Shown here piece after piece: positions 51,178 through 58,943 of a DNA stretch of 64,000 nucleotides. Numbering within the stretch: position 1 is the first letter of the stretch; every line of letters begins with the position of its first letter. Source of the DNA: Sphingobium trunci (GTDB lineage Bacteria; Pseudomonadota; Alphaproteobacteria; Sphingomonadales; Sphingomonadaceae). The translations under genes and the position numbers were made by a program. The notes below the pieces were generated by a model, which was not told the origin of the DNA, ran no database searches, and saw only the letters and a list, made by a program, of their open reading frames with translations. Location of the stretch: positions 1 to 64,000 of the forward strand of contig NZ_JAKUJY010000006.1 of the NCBI RefSeq assembly GCF_022664535.1, written 5' to 3'.

Positions 51178-52191
51178 TCAGGAGTAGCGATAGGGATTCC
51201 GGTCGATGGTGGTCGTCCCGCGCGTCTGGTTGCACAGGAATACCGTGCCGGTGAAATAGATGCCGGGTGCGGTGATCTTCTGCGCATAGGCCCAGGCCTC
51301 GCGCAGTTGCTGCACGGTCATCTGCACGGGCGCTTCATCGGGCTGGTAGGTCATGCCATAGGCATAGTCCTCGCCATCCTTGCTGATTTCCACATGGCAT
51401 CCCATCACATGCGTCACCGGATGGGTGTCGCAAAAGTCGATCAGGCGCTTCATGCTGTCGAACCACGCCTCCCAGAAGCTGATGTAGCAGCGCCCGCGAT
51501 AGAACATGTCGCCGGTGTAGAGGATCTGCGTATAGCTGTCATAATAGGCGAATTCCGAGACGACGTGCCCCGGAGAACCCCAGATCAGGATGTCGCGCCC
51601 GCCCAGGTCGAGCGTCACGCGCTCCTCCGGGAAATTGGTCATGCCCCAGAAACCGACCATCTCCTCATGGGTGAGACCCATATAGCGGGTATTGGAGCGG
51701 TCGGCGAACTGGTTGGTCGCGGCATAATGGTCCGCATGCAGATGGCTGAACGCGACCAGCAGTTCCAGGCTGGCAGGATCGCGGCCGTTGCGGCGGCACC
51801 AGTCCTCGATGCACTGGTCGACGACGCCGCGCAGATCCCAGTCGTTGCGCAACTGCACGAAACCCTCGTCGAGGAGCAGGACGCGTTCATTGCCGAAATA
51901 AAGCGGGGCGAACGGCGCCTCGTAGCTATAGGCCTTGTTCTGGCGCAGGATGGCCGTGTGCGGATTGTACCAATGGACCTGCACGGGTGGATCGTCATTG
52001 TCCATGCAGGAGGAGGAACCGCAAATCCACCGTTCCGGGAAGCTGCCGGGGGCGGGCAGGCTGCTCTTGAAGTCGATGGGCGGCGGGAGGGTTGCGGCCG
52101 ACGCCGCATGGGAGAGCGCGTTCAGCGCGCCTCCCGTCAGCGGCACGGCGGCAATGGCGGCGTTGAGCGTCAGGAAAGAGCGTCGATCCAC
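51178..52191 (-). CDS. Metallo-beta-lactamase-fold hydrolase, exported
   Basis: The protein has 337 residues. The N-terminus MDRRSFLTLNAAIAAVPLTGGA is a short Tat-like signal with one RR pair. The metal-binding set of the MBL fold is present: HLHADH in SHLHADHYAAT, His in WGSPGHVVSEF, Asp in LYTGDMFYRG and His in MGCHVEI. It should hydrolyse an ester, amide or lactone-like bond using two metal ions, probably in the periplasm. It lies 31 bases downstream of a paralog and is probably transcribed with it. Confidence 0.88.
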   Translation of the reverse strand: MDRRSFLTLNAAIAAVPLTGGALNALSHAASAATLPPPIDFKSSLPAPGSFPERWICGSSSCMDNDDPPVQVHWYNPHTAILRQNKAYSYEAPFAPLYFGNERVLLLDEGFVQLRNDWDLRGVVDQCIEDWCRRNGRDPASLELLVAFSHLHADHYAATNQFADRSNTRYMGLTHEEMVGFWGMTNFPEERVTLDLGGRDILIWGSPGHVVSEFAYYDSYTQILYTGDMFYRGRCYISFWEAWFDSMKRLIDFCDTHPVTHVMGCHVEISKDGEDYAYGMTYQPDEAPVQMTVQQLREAWAYAQKITAPGIYFTGTVFLCNQTRGTTTIDRNPYRYS

Positions 52192-52222
52192 GACAGGTCT
52201 CCTCTATATCGAAAATCTTTGA

Positions 52223-53308
52223 TCAGAAAGGACGCGGCGGGTTGATGTTGGGTACGCCCTCGGGCCAGACGGACGTGCGCTGGTCAGGGCTGACGCCGTT
52301 GAACAGGACGAAGTCCGGGCGGATCAGCATCATGTCCTTGCCCTTCACTTCGCGGGCATATTGCAGCGCCTCGTCGATCAGGTCCGGCGTCATCTCCAAG
52401 ACCCGCTCGAAGGGTTTGTAGGTCGCGAAACGGGGATAATATTTGCCTGGCACGAACATCATCTCGATATGGCCGCCGAGCAGCCATTTGACCGGATTGG
52501 TGGCGGCAAAGGCCTTGAGCCGTTCCAGCGATGCGATGAAATCGCCATCATTGCCGATATTGATCTTGCCGGGAAACAGCAGGTCGCCGGTGAACAGAAA
52601 GTCGCAATAGGGATCGTAGAAAGTCACGCCGTCGCGATGGGCTCCCGGTGTCGGGATCACGGAGATCACCCGGTCGCCAAGATCGATCCGGCCCGTGCCC
52701 GAAGGCCAGTTCGCAAGGCCATGGAAACGCTGCATCAGTGCCAGCGGCTTGGGCACTATGCTGGTATCCGGCCGGCCCGCGAACTGCGTCAGGCCCTGAT
52801 TTTGCGCGATATCCTCCCCCGACGTGAGTGCGATCGTCAGGGGCGGGATGCGGCGCCCGCGGGCCTTCGCCCAGCGAGCGATGATGGCATCGACCGTCTC
52901 CCGCAAGGGATAATGGCGGGCGTTCGCGGTGGCGCCGCTATCGATCAGCAGGGCGCCTTTGTTGCCGAACAGCAGATAGGTGAAGGGGGCTTCCCAATGC
53001 ACGCAGACATTCTGGCGCAGGACGAAGCTGTCCTCATTATACTGAACCACCTGCACGCGCGGATCGCGATTCTTGGCCGCGACATTGGAGCCATAGGTCC
53101 AGCGTAAGGAAAGGCTGCCCGGCGCCGGGCCATCGCAGGCATAATCATGGACGACCGGTTTGCCGCGGTGGAGCGGCATCGCGCTGTCCGTGTTGCGCAC
53201 GCCCGGCGGATTATATCCCAGCGCCGGGTTTCCGTTGGGATAGGCGCGCCCGGTGGCGGCCTGGGAACTGCCGGAAAAGCCGGTGTTGCGACCTGGATTC
53301 TGTGCCAA
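52223..53308 (-). CDS. Metallo-beta-lactamase-fold paralog lacking the HxHxDH motif
   Basis: This 361-residue protein is clearly related to its downstream neighbour; compare RVQVVQYNEDSFVLRQNVCVHWEAPFTYLLFGNKGALLIDSG with the neighbour's VQVHWYNPHTAILRQNKAYSYEAPFAPLYFGNERVLLLDEG. It keeps a His in PTPGAHRDGV, Asp in LFTGDLLFPG and His in LGGHIEM. Where HxHxDH should be it reads TSGEDIAQNQG, so three or four metal ligands are missing. No signal peptide is obvious. It may be a non-enzymatic partner, a single-metal enzyme or a binding protein. It is divergent from nikR1, and an operator-like site lies 63 bases upstream. Confidence 0.85.
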   Translation of the reverse strand: MAQNPGRNTGFSGSSQAATGRAYPNGNPALGYNPPGVRNTDSAMPLHRGKPVVHDYACDGPAPGSLSLRWTYGSNVAAKNRDPRVQVVQYNEDSFVLRQNVCVHWEAPFTYLLFGNKGALLIDSGATANARHYPLRETVDAIIARWAKARGRRIPPLTIALTSGEDIAQNQGLTQFAGRPDTSIVPKPLALMQRFHGLANWPSGTGRIDLGDRVISVIPTPGAHRDGVTFYDPYCDFLFTGDLLFPGKINIGNDGDFIASLERLKAFAATNPVKWLLGGHIEMMFVPGKYYPRFATYKPFERVLEMTPDLIDEALQYAREVKGKDMMLIRPDFVLFNGVSPDQRTSVWPEGVPNINPPRPF

Positions 53309-53370
53309 GAAATACCCCCGGAATGATGGGGAGCCGGAAAGACCGGCCCGACATCGAATCAGGATAGAGA

Positions 53371-53396
53371 TATTACGAAGCTCAGCAATGTTAATA
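53371..53396. promoter_or_regulatory. NikR-like operator candidate, site B (hydrolase pair / nikR1)
   Basis: TATTAC at 53371-53376 and TTAATA at 53391-53396 form half-sites with the 14-base spacer of the family, with one mismatch. It lies in the divergent region 63 bases before the hydrolase pair and 138 bases before nikR1, so it could control both directions. Confidence 0.65.
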
Positions 53397-53406
53397 TTTT
53401 TTTGCA

Positions 53407-53490
53407 GTAACGATATCGTTCACCGTCGATCAGCGGGTGTATCATCGGTCAGCTTTGGTATAGGAGGGGCGTCCTGCCGCTTGCAGGACG
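53407..53490. promoter_or_regulatory. Palindrome and leader hairpin in the nikR1 upstream region
   Basis: AACGATATCGTT at 53409-53420 is a perfect 12-bp palindrome, a possible second operator. Further on, CGTCCTGC (53470-53477) pairs with GCAGGACG (53483-53490) across five bases, a hairpin 43 bases before the nikR1 start. Neither resembles a riboswitch known to me. Confidence 0.4.
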
Positions 53491-53533
53491 ACATAGGTTT
53501 CGAGGATATGATGATGAGTGAGAGGGGCGCAGC

Positions 53534-54043
53534 GTGAGTAACGATCCTGCCAGTCTGGCCCGGCTTAGCATGAGCCTTCCCGCCGACCTGTTCCGCCAGC
53601 TTGATGCGATGGTCGAGGAACGCGGTTTGCCTTCCCGCTCACAGCTTATCGCCGAACTGATCCGCCACGCGCTGGCCGAACATGAGGCTTTGACGCGCCC
53701 GGAGGAGATGCTCGCGGGTACGATCACCTTGGTCTATCGCGGCGACAAGGGCCGCGTGCGCCACCAGCTTGCCCAGAGCCAGACGGACTATCTGAAGGAA
53801 GTCATCTCATCGCAGCATGTTTTTCTGGAAGACGATCAGTCGCTGGAAGTGCTGCTGGTGCAGGGACCGGCGGAGCGGTTGAAGGAATTGTGCGATGCAC
53901 TGCGCGCCATTCGCGGCGTGCACCAGCTCAAGCTCGTGACCACGACGGCGCTGCTGCCGCCGCTGCACGAGCAGGACGGGATCGCACAGCATCGCTCTGC
54001 GGCAAGGCATGGCCTGCAAACCAAGAAGGACGTGGCGGCCTGA
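53534..54043 (+). CDS. NikR-like ribbon-helix-helix regulator 1
   Basis: This 169-residue protein has an N-terminal ribbon-helix-helix (ARLSMSLPADLFRQLDAMVEERGLPSRSQLIAELIRHALAEH) that binds DNA as a dimer. An ACT-like tetramerisation domain follows (LAGTITLVYRGDKGRVRHQLAQSQTDYLKEVISSQHVFLEDDQSLEVLLVQG). This is the NikR architecture, but aligned to E. coli NikR only His87 is kept. His76 appears as Thr, His89 as Phe and Cys95 as Ser, so the high-affinity nickel site is absent. It should sense something else, plausibly a pathway metabolite. The GTG start follows GAGAGGGG. A close paralog is encoded 3 kb downstream. Confidence 0.9.
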   Translation: MSNDPASLARLSMSLPADLFRQLDAMVEERGLPSRSQLIAELIRHALAEHEALTRPEEMLAGTITLVYRGDKGRVRHQLAQSQTDYLKEVISSQHVFLEDDQSLEVLLVQGPAERLKELCDALRAIRGVHQLKLVTTTALLPPLHEQDGIAQHRSAARHGLQTKKDVAA

Positions 54044-54131
54044 CGGGCGTGGGCGCTGGCAGCGCTGCCTTATGGGTGCTCGGGGGGTATAAGTCGGCGT
54101 CTATGGCATGGAGGGAAGGGAAAGCGACAAG

Positions 54132-54157
54132 TATTACAAAATGATCACGACGTAATA
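54132..54157. promoter_or_regulatory. NikR-like operator candidate, site C (ABC importer)
   Basis: TATTAC at 54132-54137 and GTAATA at 54152-54157 are perfect inverted half-sites around 14 bases. The site lies 59 bases before the start of the substrate-binding protein gene, and its right half overlaps a TAATAAT that could serve as a -10 element. Repression by occlusion is the simplest reading. Confidence 0.72.
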
Positions 54158-54216
54158 ATTTCGATGGACAACCCCTCGAATCGCAGCAATGTTGCACCAC
54201 GAAAGGGGACCGAGTC

Positions 54217-55296
54217 ATGATCGTTTCGATCCGCAACATTGCCAAAGCCGGGCTGATCGCCGGAATGCTGCTCACCGCCGGCTGCTCGCAGACGCCGGGC
54301 GAAGCGCCCAAGCATAGCGAGTTCAACATCGGATGGTCGATCTATGCGGGCTGGATGCCCTGGCCCTACGCCCAGCAGGCCGGCATCGTGAAGAAATGGG
54401 CCGACAAATACGGCATCAAGATCAATGTGGTCCAGGTCAACGACTATGTTGAATCGGTCAATCAATATACTGCGGGCAAGCTGGATGGCGTGACTGTCGC
54501 CAACATGGACGCGCTGACCATTCCGGCTGCGGGCGGCAAGGATACCAGCGCGATCATCGTGGGAGACTATTCCAACGGCAATGACGGTATATTGATGAAG
54601 GGGGCCAGCGATCTCAAGGCGATCAAGGGCCAGTCCGTCAATCTCGTCGAGCTTTCCGTCTCCCATTATCTGCTGGCACGCGGGTTGAACTCGGTCGGGC
54701 TGCAGCTCAAGGACGTGAAGACGGTCAATACGGGCGACGCCGATATCGTCGGCGCCTTCGCCAGCCCGGATGTCAAGGTTGCGGTGGCCTGGAATCCGCA
54801 GCTCAACGCCATGAAAGAACAGCCGGGTGCGAAGCAGGTCTTCAGTTCGGCCGATATTCCGGGCGAGATACTGGACCTGCTGTGCGTCGATACCGCGACG
54901 CTCAAGGCGAATCCCAATCTGGGCAAGGCGCTGGCGGGCATCTGGTATGAAACGACCGCGCTGATGGTTCGCCAGGACGCCGAAGGCAAGGCAGCCCGCG
55001 CCGCGATGGCCAAGCTTGCAGGCGCGACGCCGGAGTCCTTCGACAAGCAGCTCACGACCACCTATCTCTATTCGGACCCCAAGGCCGCCGTGGCGGCGAC
55101 CGATGCCCCCGCCCTGATCACGACCATGACCCGCGTGCGGGACTTCAGCTTCTCCAAAGGCCTGTTCAAGGGCGCCGCTTCGGCGGACGCGGTGGGCATG
55201 GCCTTTCCCGGCAACAAGACGCTGGGCGACGCGCACCATGTGACGTTGCGTTTCGACGACAGCTTCATGAAGCTGGCAGCCGACGGCAAGCTGTGA
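54217..55296 (+). CDS. ABC importer substrate-binding lipoprotein, urea-carboxylase-associated type
   Basis: This 359-residue protein has a lipoprotein signal (AGLIAGMLLTAGC, lipidated Cys23). The NMT1/SsuA-like periplasmic binding fold follows: FNIGWSIYAGWMPWPYAQQAGIVKKWADKYGIKINVVQVNDYVESVNQYTAGKLDGVTVANMDALTIPAAGG. It matches the putative urea ABC transporter binding proteins encoded beside urea carboxylase. The permease gene follows after 88 bases. The ligand may be urea, guanidine or a related compound; the enzymes downstream favour guanidine. Confidence 0.92.
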   Translation: MIVSIRNIAKAGLIAGMLLTAGCSQTPGEAPKHSEFNIGWSIYAGWMPWPYAQQAGIVKKWADKYGIKINVVQVNDYVESVNQYTAGKLDGVTVANMDALTIPAAGGKDTSAIIVGDYSNGNDGILMKGASDLKAIKGQSVNLVELSVSHYLLARGLNSVGLQLKDVKTVNTGDADIVGAFASPDVKVAVAWNPQLNAMKEQPGAKQVFSSADIPGEILDLLCVDTATLKANPNLGKALAGIWYETTALMVRQDAEGKAARAAMAKLAGATPESFDKQLTTTYLYSDPKAAVAATDAPALITTMTRVRDFSFSKGLFKGAASADAVGMAFPGNKTLGDAHHVTLRFDDSFMKLAADGKL

Positions 55297-55384
55297 GCGG
55301 GTTGGCCAGACCATGCGCATGGACGCATGGCTGGCGCCGCAACATCCGTCGGCAGCGGATTTTCACTAGGTGGGATCAAGAAGA

Positions 55385-56200
55385 ATGCGTTGGGTGAATC
55401 GTCATGTCGGGCGAGGGGACCGGCTGCTGCTGGGGGCGGCGCCGATCCTGCTGATCCTGCTGGTCTATATCCTCATGGCCGCGAGCCGCCATGCGGCGAA
55501 TCCGGCGGACAAGATCCTGCCGCTGCCCGGCGCGATGGCGCAGAGCATGTCCGCGCTGCTGTTCGTGCCGGACCAGCTCACCGGTCAGCTGCTGTTCTGG
55601 GCCGACACGATGGCCAGCCTGCAGCGCCTCGGCATCGGCCTTGGCGTCTCGACCCTGATGGCCCTGATCGTGGGCCTCGCGCTGGGAGCGTTGCCGCCGG
55701 TGCGCGCCACGCTGGGCCCGCTCGTCACCGGCATTGCGGTCATTCCCCCGATCGCGTTGCTGCCGATCCTGTTCATCGCATTGGGACTGGGTGAGACCGC
55801 CAAGGTCGCCCTCATCATCATTGGCATCGCGCCGGTCATGATCCGCGATATCGCCGCCCATGTCGCCGCGCTGCCGAGGGAGCAGATCATCAAGGCGCAG
55901 ACCCTGGGAGCGAGCAGCTGGCAGGTGATCATTCGTGTCGCCCTGCCGCAGGCGATGCCGCGGCTTTTGCACGCGATGCGCCTCGCGCTCGGCCCGGCAT
56001 GGGTCTTCCTGATCTCGGCCGAGGCGATCGCGTCGGATGTGGGTCTGGGGTACCGCATCTTCCTCGTGCGCCGTTATCTCTCCATGGACGTGATCCTGCC
56101 CTATGTCGCATGGATCGCGGTGCTGGCGATCATCATGGACGTGACGCTGGTCTTCCTCAGCCGGCGGCTGTTCCCCTGGGCCCATGGAGAAAGCCATTGA
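55385..56200 (+). CDS. ABC importer permease, urea-carboxylase-associated type
   Basis: This 271-residue inner-membrane protein has six hydrophobic segments and the EAA loop AQTLGASSWQVIIRVALPQAMPRLLHAMRLALGPAWVFLISAEAI that docks the ATPase. It belongs to the SsuC/TauC-like permeases found with urea carboxylase. The ATG at 55385 is preferred; a GTG five codons upstream is possible. It overlaps the ATPase gene by four bases. Confidence 0.93.
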   Translation: MRWVNRHVGRGDRLLLGAAPILLILLVYILMAASRHAANPADKILPLPGAMAQSMSALLFVPDQLTGQLLFWADTMASLQRLGIGLGVSTLMALIVGLALGALPPVRATLGPLVTGIAVIPPIALLPILFIALGLGETAKVALIIIGIAPVMIRDIAAHVAALPREQIIKAQTLGASSWQVIIRVALPQAMPRLLHAMRLALGPAWVFLISAEAIASDVGLGYRIFLVRRYLSMDVILPYVAWIAVLAIIMDVTLVFLSRRLFPWAHGESH

Positions 56201-56979
56201 GCACGCTCCTGCGCTTCCGCGACGTCTGGGTCGAATATGGCGACCGGATCATTATCGAGAAGCTCAACCTCGATATCGAGCAAGGCTCCTTCGCGTCCAT
56301 CGTCGGCCCGTCCGGTGCGGGGAAGAGCAGCTTCCTGCGCCTGATCCTGGGGCAGGAGGCGCCTCGGCGTGGTACCATCGCCCTGGACGGTGAACCGCTG
56401 ACGCCCGAATGCGGGCCGGATCGCGGCGTGGTGTTCCAGCGCTATTCCGTGTTCCCGCATTTGACCGCGCTGCGCAACACGATCCTGGGCATGGAATGCG
56501 AGAAGGCACCCTTGCTCGGCCGCCTGTTCGGCGGCGCCAGGCGCGCTGCGGAGGAGGAAGCGGTCGCAATGCTCGAGGCGGTCGGCCTCGGCCACAGCCT
56601 TCATCTCTATCCCGCGCAGATGTCCGGCGGCATGCAGCAACGTCTGGCGATCGCGCAGGCGCTGGTGAAGCGGCCGCGCATCCTGCTGCTCGACGAGCCG
56701 TTCGGTGCCCTGGATCCCGGCATTCGGGCGGACATGCATGTGCTGATCCGCAGATTGTGGCGCGAATATTCGCTGACGATCGTGATGGTGACCCACGATA
56801 TCCGGGAGGCCTTCACGCTCGGTACCCGCGTCCTTGCGCTCGACAAGCGGCGCCACGATCCCCATGCGCCTCACCGTTTCGGCGCGACCGTTGTCTATGA
56901 CCTGCCCTTGCGGGCGCGGCAGGAAGAGGATCTCGATCAATCCGAAAATATTACCATTGACGAAAACGGTAATAATTGA
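56197..56979 (+). CDS. ABC importer ATPase, urea-carboxylase-associated type
   Basis: This 260-residue ATPase has Walker A GPSGAGKSS, the Q-loop VVFQRYSVFPHLTAL, signature MSGGMQQRLAIAQAL, Walker B ILLLDEPFGALD and the switch His in VMVTHDIREA. The best start is TTG at 56197, which overlaps the permease stop as TTGA and has GGAG seven bases upstream; no suitable ATG exists in frame. The last codons (ENITIDENGNN) run through an operator-like sequence for the next gene, so the end of this protein is encoded by a regulatory site. Confidence 0.92.
   Translation: MSTLLRFRDVWVEYGDRIIIEKLNLDIEQGSFASIVGPSGAGKSSFLRLILGQEAPRRGTIALDGEPLTPECGPDRGVVFQRYSVFPHLTALRNTILGMECEKAPLLGRLFGGARRAAEEEAVAMLEAVGLGHSLHLYPAQMSGGMQQRLAIAQALVKRPRILLLDEPFGALDPGIRADMHVLIRRLWREYSLTIVMVTHDIREAFTLGTRVLALDKRRHDPHAPHRFGATVVYDLPLRARQEEDLDQSENITIDENGNN
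56949..56974. promoter_or_regulatory. NikR-like operator candidate, site D (nikR2 and catabolic genes)
   Basis: TATTAC at 56949-56954 and GTAATA at 56969-56974 are perfect inverted half-sites with the 14-base spacer. The site lies inside the last codons of the ATPase gene and only 17 bases before the nikR2 start. It resembles site A over 20 of 26 bases when A is read on the other strand, including a central TTGACGA. Confidence 0.72.
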
Positions 56980-56991
56980 AAGAGAATGGGC

Positions 56992-57471
56992 ATGGGCTCC
57001 GAAACCACAGGTCTGGCGCGACTCAGCATGAGCCTGCCTGCCGATCTCTTCAGGCAACTCGACATGATGGTGGCCGAACGCGGCCTGCCCTCCCGATCGC
57101 AGCTCATCTCCGAACTGATCCGCCACGCGCTGGCGGAACATGGCTCGCTCATGCGGCCCGAAGAGACGCTCGCGGGGACCATCACCCTGATCTACCGGGG
57201 CGAGCGGGGCCGGGTGCGGCACCAGCTTTCCCAGACGCAGGCCAGCTACCTCAAGGAAGTGATCTCCTCGCAACATGTCGTGCTGGAGGACGACCAGTCG
57301 CTCGAAGTCCTTCTGGTGCAGGGGCCGGCCCTGCGGCTGAAGGAACTGTGCGACGCCATCCGTCGCGTGCGCGGGGTGCAGCAGCTGGAACTGGTCACCA
57401 CCACCTCCCTCCTGCCGCCGCTGTACGATCAGAGCGGCGATGATTTCAAAAGCATCGGAGCGCATTCATGA
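56992..57471 (+). CDS. NikR-like ribbon-helix-helix regulator 2
   Basis: This 159-residue paralog of the regulator 3 kb upstream is near-identical in the DNA-binding part (LARLSMSLPADLFRQLDMMVAERGLPSRSQLISELIRHALAEH) and in the ACT-like domain (SSQHVVLEDDQSLEVLLVQG). The same three nickel ligands are replaced. The shared DNA-binding residues imply the two recognise the same operator. I prefer the ATG at 56992, although 56986 is possible. The stop overlaps the start of the first DUF1989 gene as ATGA, so regulator and catabolic genes form one operon. Confidence 0.9.
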   Translation: MGSETTGLARLSMSLPADLFRQLDMMVAERGLPSRSQLISELIRHALAEHGSLMRPEETLAGTITLIYRGERGRVRHQLSQTQASYLKEVISSQHVVLEDDQSLEVLLVQGPALRLKELCDAIRRVRGVQQLELVTTTSLLPPLYDQSGDDFKSIGAHS

Positions 57472-58292
57472 CCGAGACCCTGGCCGATCCGCTTGCGGCG
57501 CGCGACCATGCCCGCGCGATGGCGGGCACTGTCGTCGAGAGCATGCCGTTCCTGCCTCCGGTGGCCGATGATCTTCCCGAGGGAGTCGGTCCCGAAGATC
57601 ATGTGTGGGAGGAAATCATCGCCGCGGGCGGCTATGCCACGCGGCGCCTTTCGCGCGGGTCGCGGCTGCGGCTGATCGACCTCCGGGGCGATGCCTGTGC
57701 CTCGATCCTCATCTTCAACGCCGAGATGCCGACCGAGCGGCTCAATATCGCCGACACGGTCAAGGTCCAGTGGAACGCCTATCTCGGCGCGGGCAAGCTG
57801 CTGCTGTCCGACATGGGCCGCGTGCTGATGAGCATCGTCATGGACGACGCGGGCACGCACGACGCCTTGTGCGGCACCTCCAACCCTGCCACCAATGCCG
57901 CGAAATATGGCGAGGGCAGCAACAGCGGTTCCTATCCCAGCGGACGCGACAGGTTCCTGCTCGGTGTGGCCAAGCATGGGTTGGGGCGCCGGGACGTGCA
58001 TCCCTGCGTGACGCTGTTCAAGGGCGCGAGGATTGAAGCCGACGGCAGCATCACGCCTGATGTCGGGCCCTTTGCGCCGGGCCGCAGCATCGTCCTGCGC
58101 GCGGAGATGGACGTGATCCTGGTCATTGCGAACGTGCCCCATGTGCTCGATCCGCGCGCGGAATGGAGCGTTACGCCGCTGCGCGCCTCGGCATGGCGTG
58201 GGCCGGTGACGGGCGAGGATGACCCGGTGCGCACGGCCACGCCGGAGGGCCTGCGCGCCTTCAGCAATGTCGAAGACTATTTCCGCCGCTGA
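57468..58292 (+). CDS. Urea amidolyase associated protein UAAP1 (DUF1989), putative carboxyguanidine deiminase subunit
   Basis: This 274-residue DUF1989 protein has GGYATRRLSRGSRLRLIDLRGDACASILIFNAEMPTERLNIADTVKVQWNAYLG, HDALCGTSNPATNAAKYGEGSN and DVHPCVTLFKGARIEADGSI. In bacteria that use guanidine, paired DUF1989 proteins form carboxyguanidine deiminase, which turns carboxyguanidine into allophanate and ammonia. The pairing here with UAAP2, the carboxylase and allophanate hydrolase matches that pathway. Activity is inferred from family and context. Confidence 0.9.
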   Translation: MTETLADPLAARDHARAMAGTVVESMPFLPPVADDLPEGVGPEDHVWEEIIAAGGYATRRLSRGSRLRLIDLRGDACASILIFNAEMPTERLNIADTVKVQWNAYLGAGKLLLSDMGRVLMSIVMDDAGTHDALCGTSNPATNAAKYGEGSNSGSYPSGRDRFLLGVAKHGLGRRDVHPCVTLFKGARIEADGSITPDVGPFAPGRSIVLRAEMDVILVIANVPHVLDPRAEWSVTPLRASAWRGPVTGEDDPVRTATPEGLRAFSNVEDYFRR

Positions 58293-58307
58293 AAGGACGC
58301 GAGGTTC

Positions 58308-58943
58308 ATGAACACCGACCCCCACCTGTCCGGCCTTTCCGGCACCGTCATCCACGACGTCGTCGTTCCCGCCCGCGCGCCCTGGCTGCACCATGTCATG
58401 GCCGGGCAGAGTCTGCGGATCGTCGACCTGGAAGGCAATCAGGCCGTGGATTTCCTGCTCTATTCCGCCGCGGACGATGCCGAGCGCTACAGCGCGCAGG
58501 ACACGGTTGCGGCACAGGGCAATCTGTTCCTGCGCGAAGGCACCAAGCTGCTGTCCAACGAGGGTAACGCGCTGATGACCATCACCGCCACCTCGGTCGA
58601 CTATCATGACACGATCGGCGGCGCCTGCTCCTGCGAGTCCAACACGCTGCGCTACGGCCACCATACCAAGGCAGAGCATGCCTGCGTCGAAAATTTCCTG
58701 GAAGCCAATCTCAGCGAAGGGCGCGGCAAGCGGGATATCGTTTCCAACATCAACTTCTTCATGAACGTACCGGTGGAGCCGGACGGGTCGCTCGGCATTG
58801 TCGACGGCATTTCCGCGCCGGGACTGACCGTCGATTTGCGGGCGGAAATGGACGTGATCGTCGTCGTCTCCAACTGTCCGCAGATCAACAACCCCTGCAA
58901 CGGCTTCAATCCTACCCCCGTCCGCATGATCGTCAGCGCATGA
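58308..58943 (+). CDS. Urea amidolyase associated protein UAAP2 (DUF1989), putative carboxyguanidine deiminase subunit
   Basis: This 211-residue DUF1989 protein has LHHVMAGQSLRIVDLEGNQAVDFLLYSAADDAERYSAQDTVAAQGNLFL, YHDTIGGACSCESNTLRYGHHT and VVVSNCPQINNPCNGFNPTPVR. The His/Cys-rich motifs probably form a metal site. It is related to the preceding protein but shorter, and the two likely form a heteromeric enzyme. Its stop overlaps the carboxylase start (ATGA). A GAGGTTC precedes the ATG. Confidence 0.9.
   Translation: MNTDPHLSGLSGTVIHDVVVPARAPWLHHVMAGQSLRIVDLEGNQAVDFLLYSAADDAERYSAQDTVAAQGNLFLREGTKLLSNEGNALMTITATSVDYHDTIGGACSCESNTLRYGHHTKAEHACVENFLEANLSEGRGKRDIVSNINFFMNVPVEPDGSLGIVDGISAPGLTVDLRAEMDVIVVVSNCPQINNPCNGFNPTPVRMIVSA

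Noticed and set aside
54044-54216. Possible guanidine-I, -II or -III riboswitch before the importer genes
   Set aside because: I looked for the conserved ykkC core and for paired ACGR-loop hairpins and found neither; the region holds the NikR-like operator instead.
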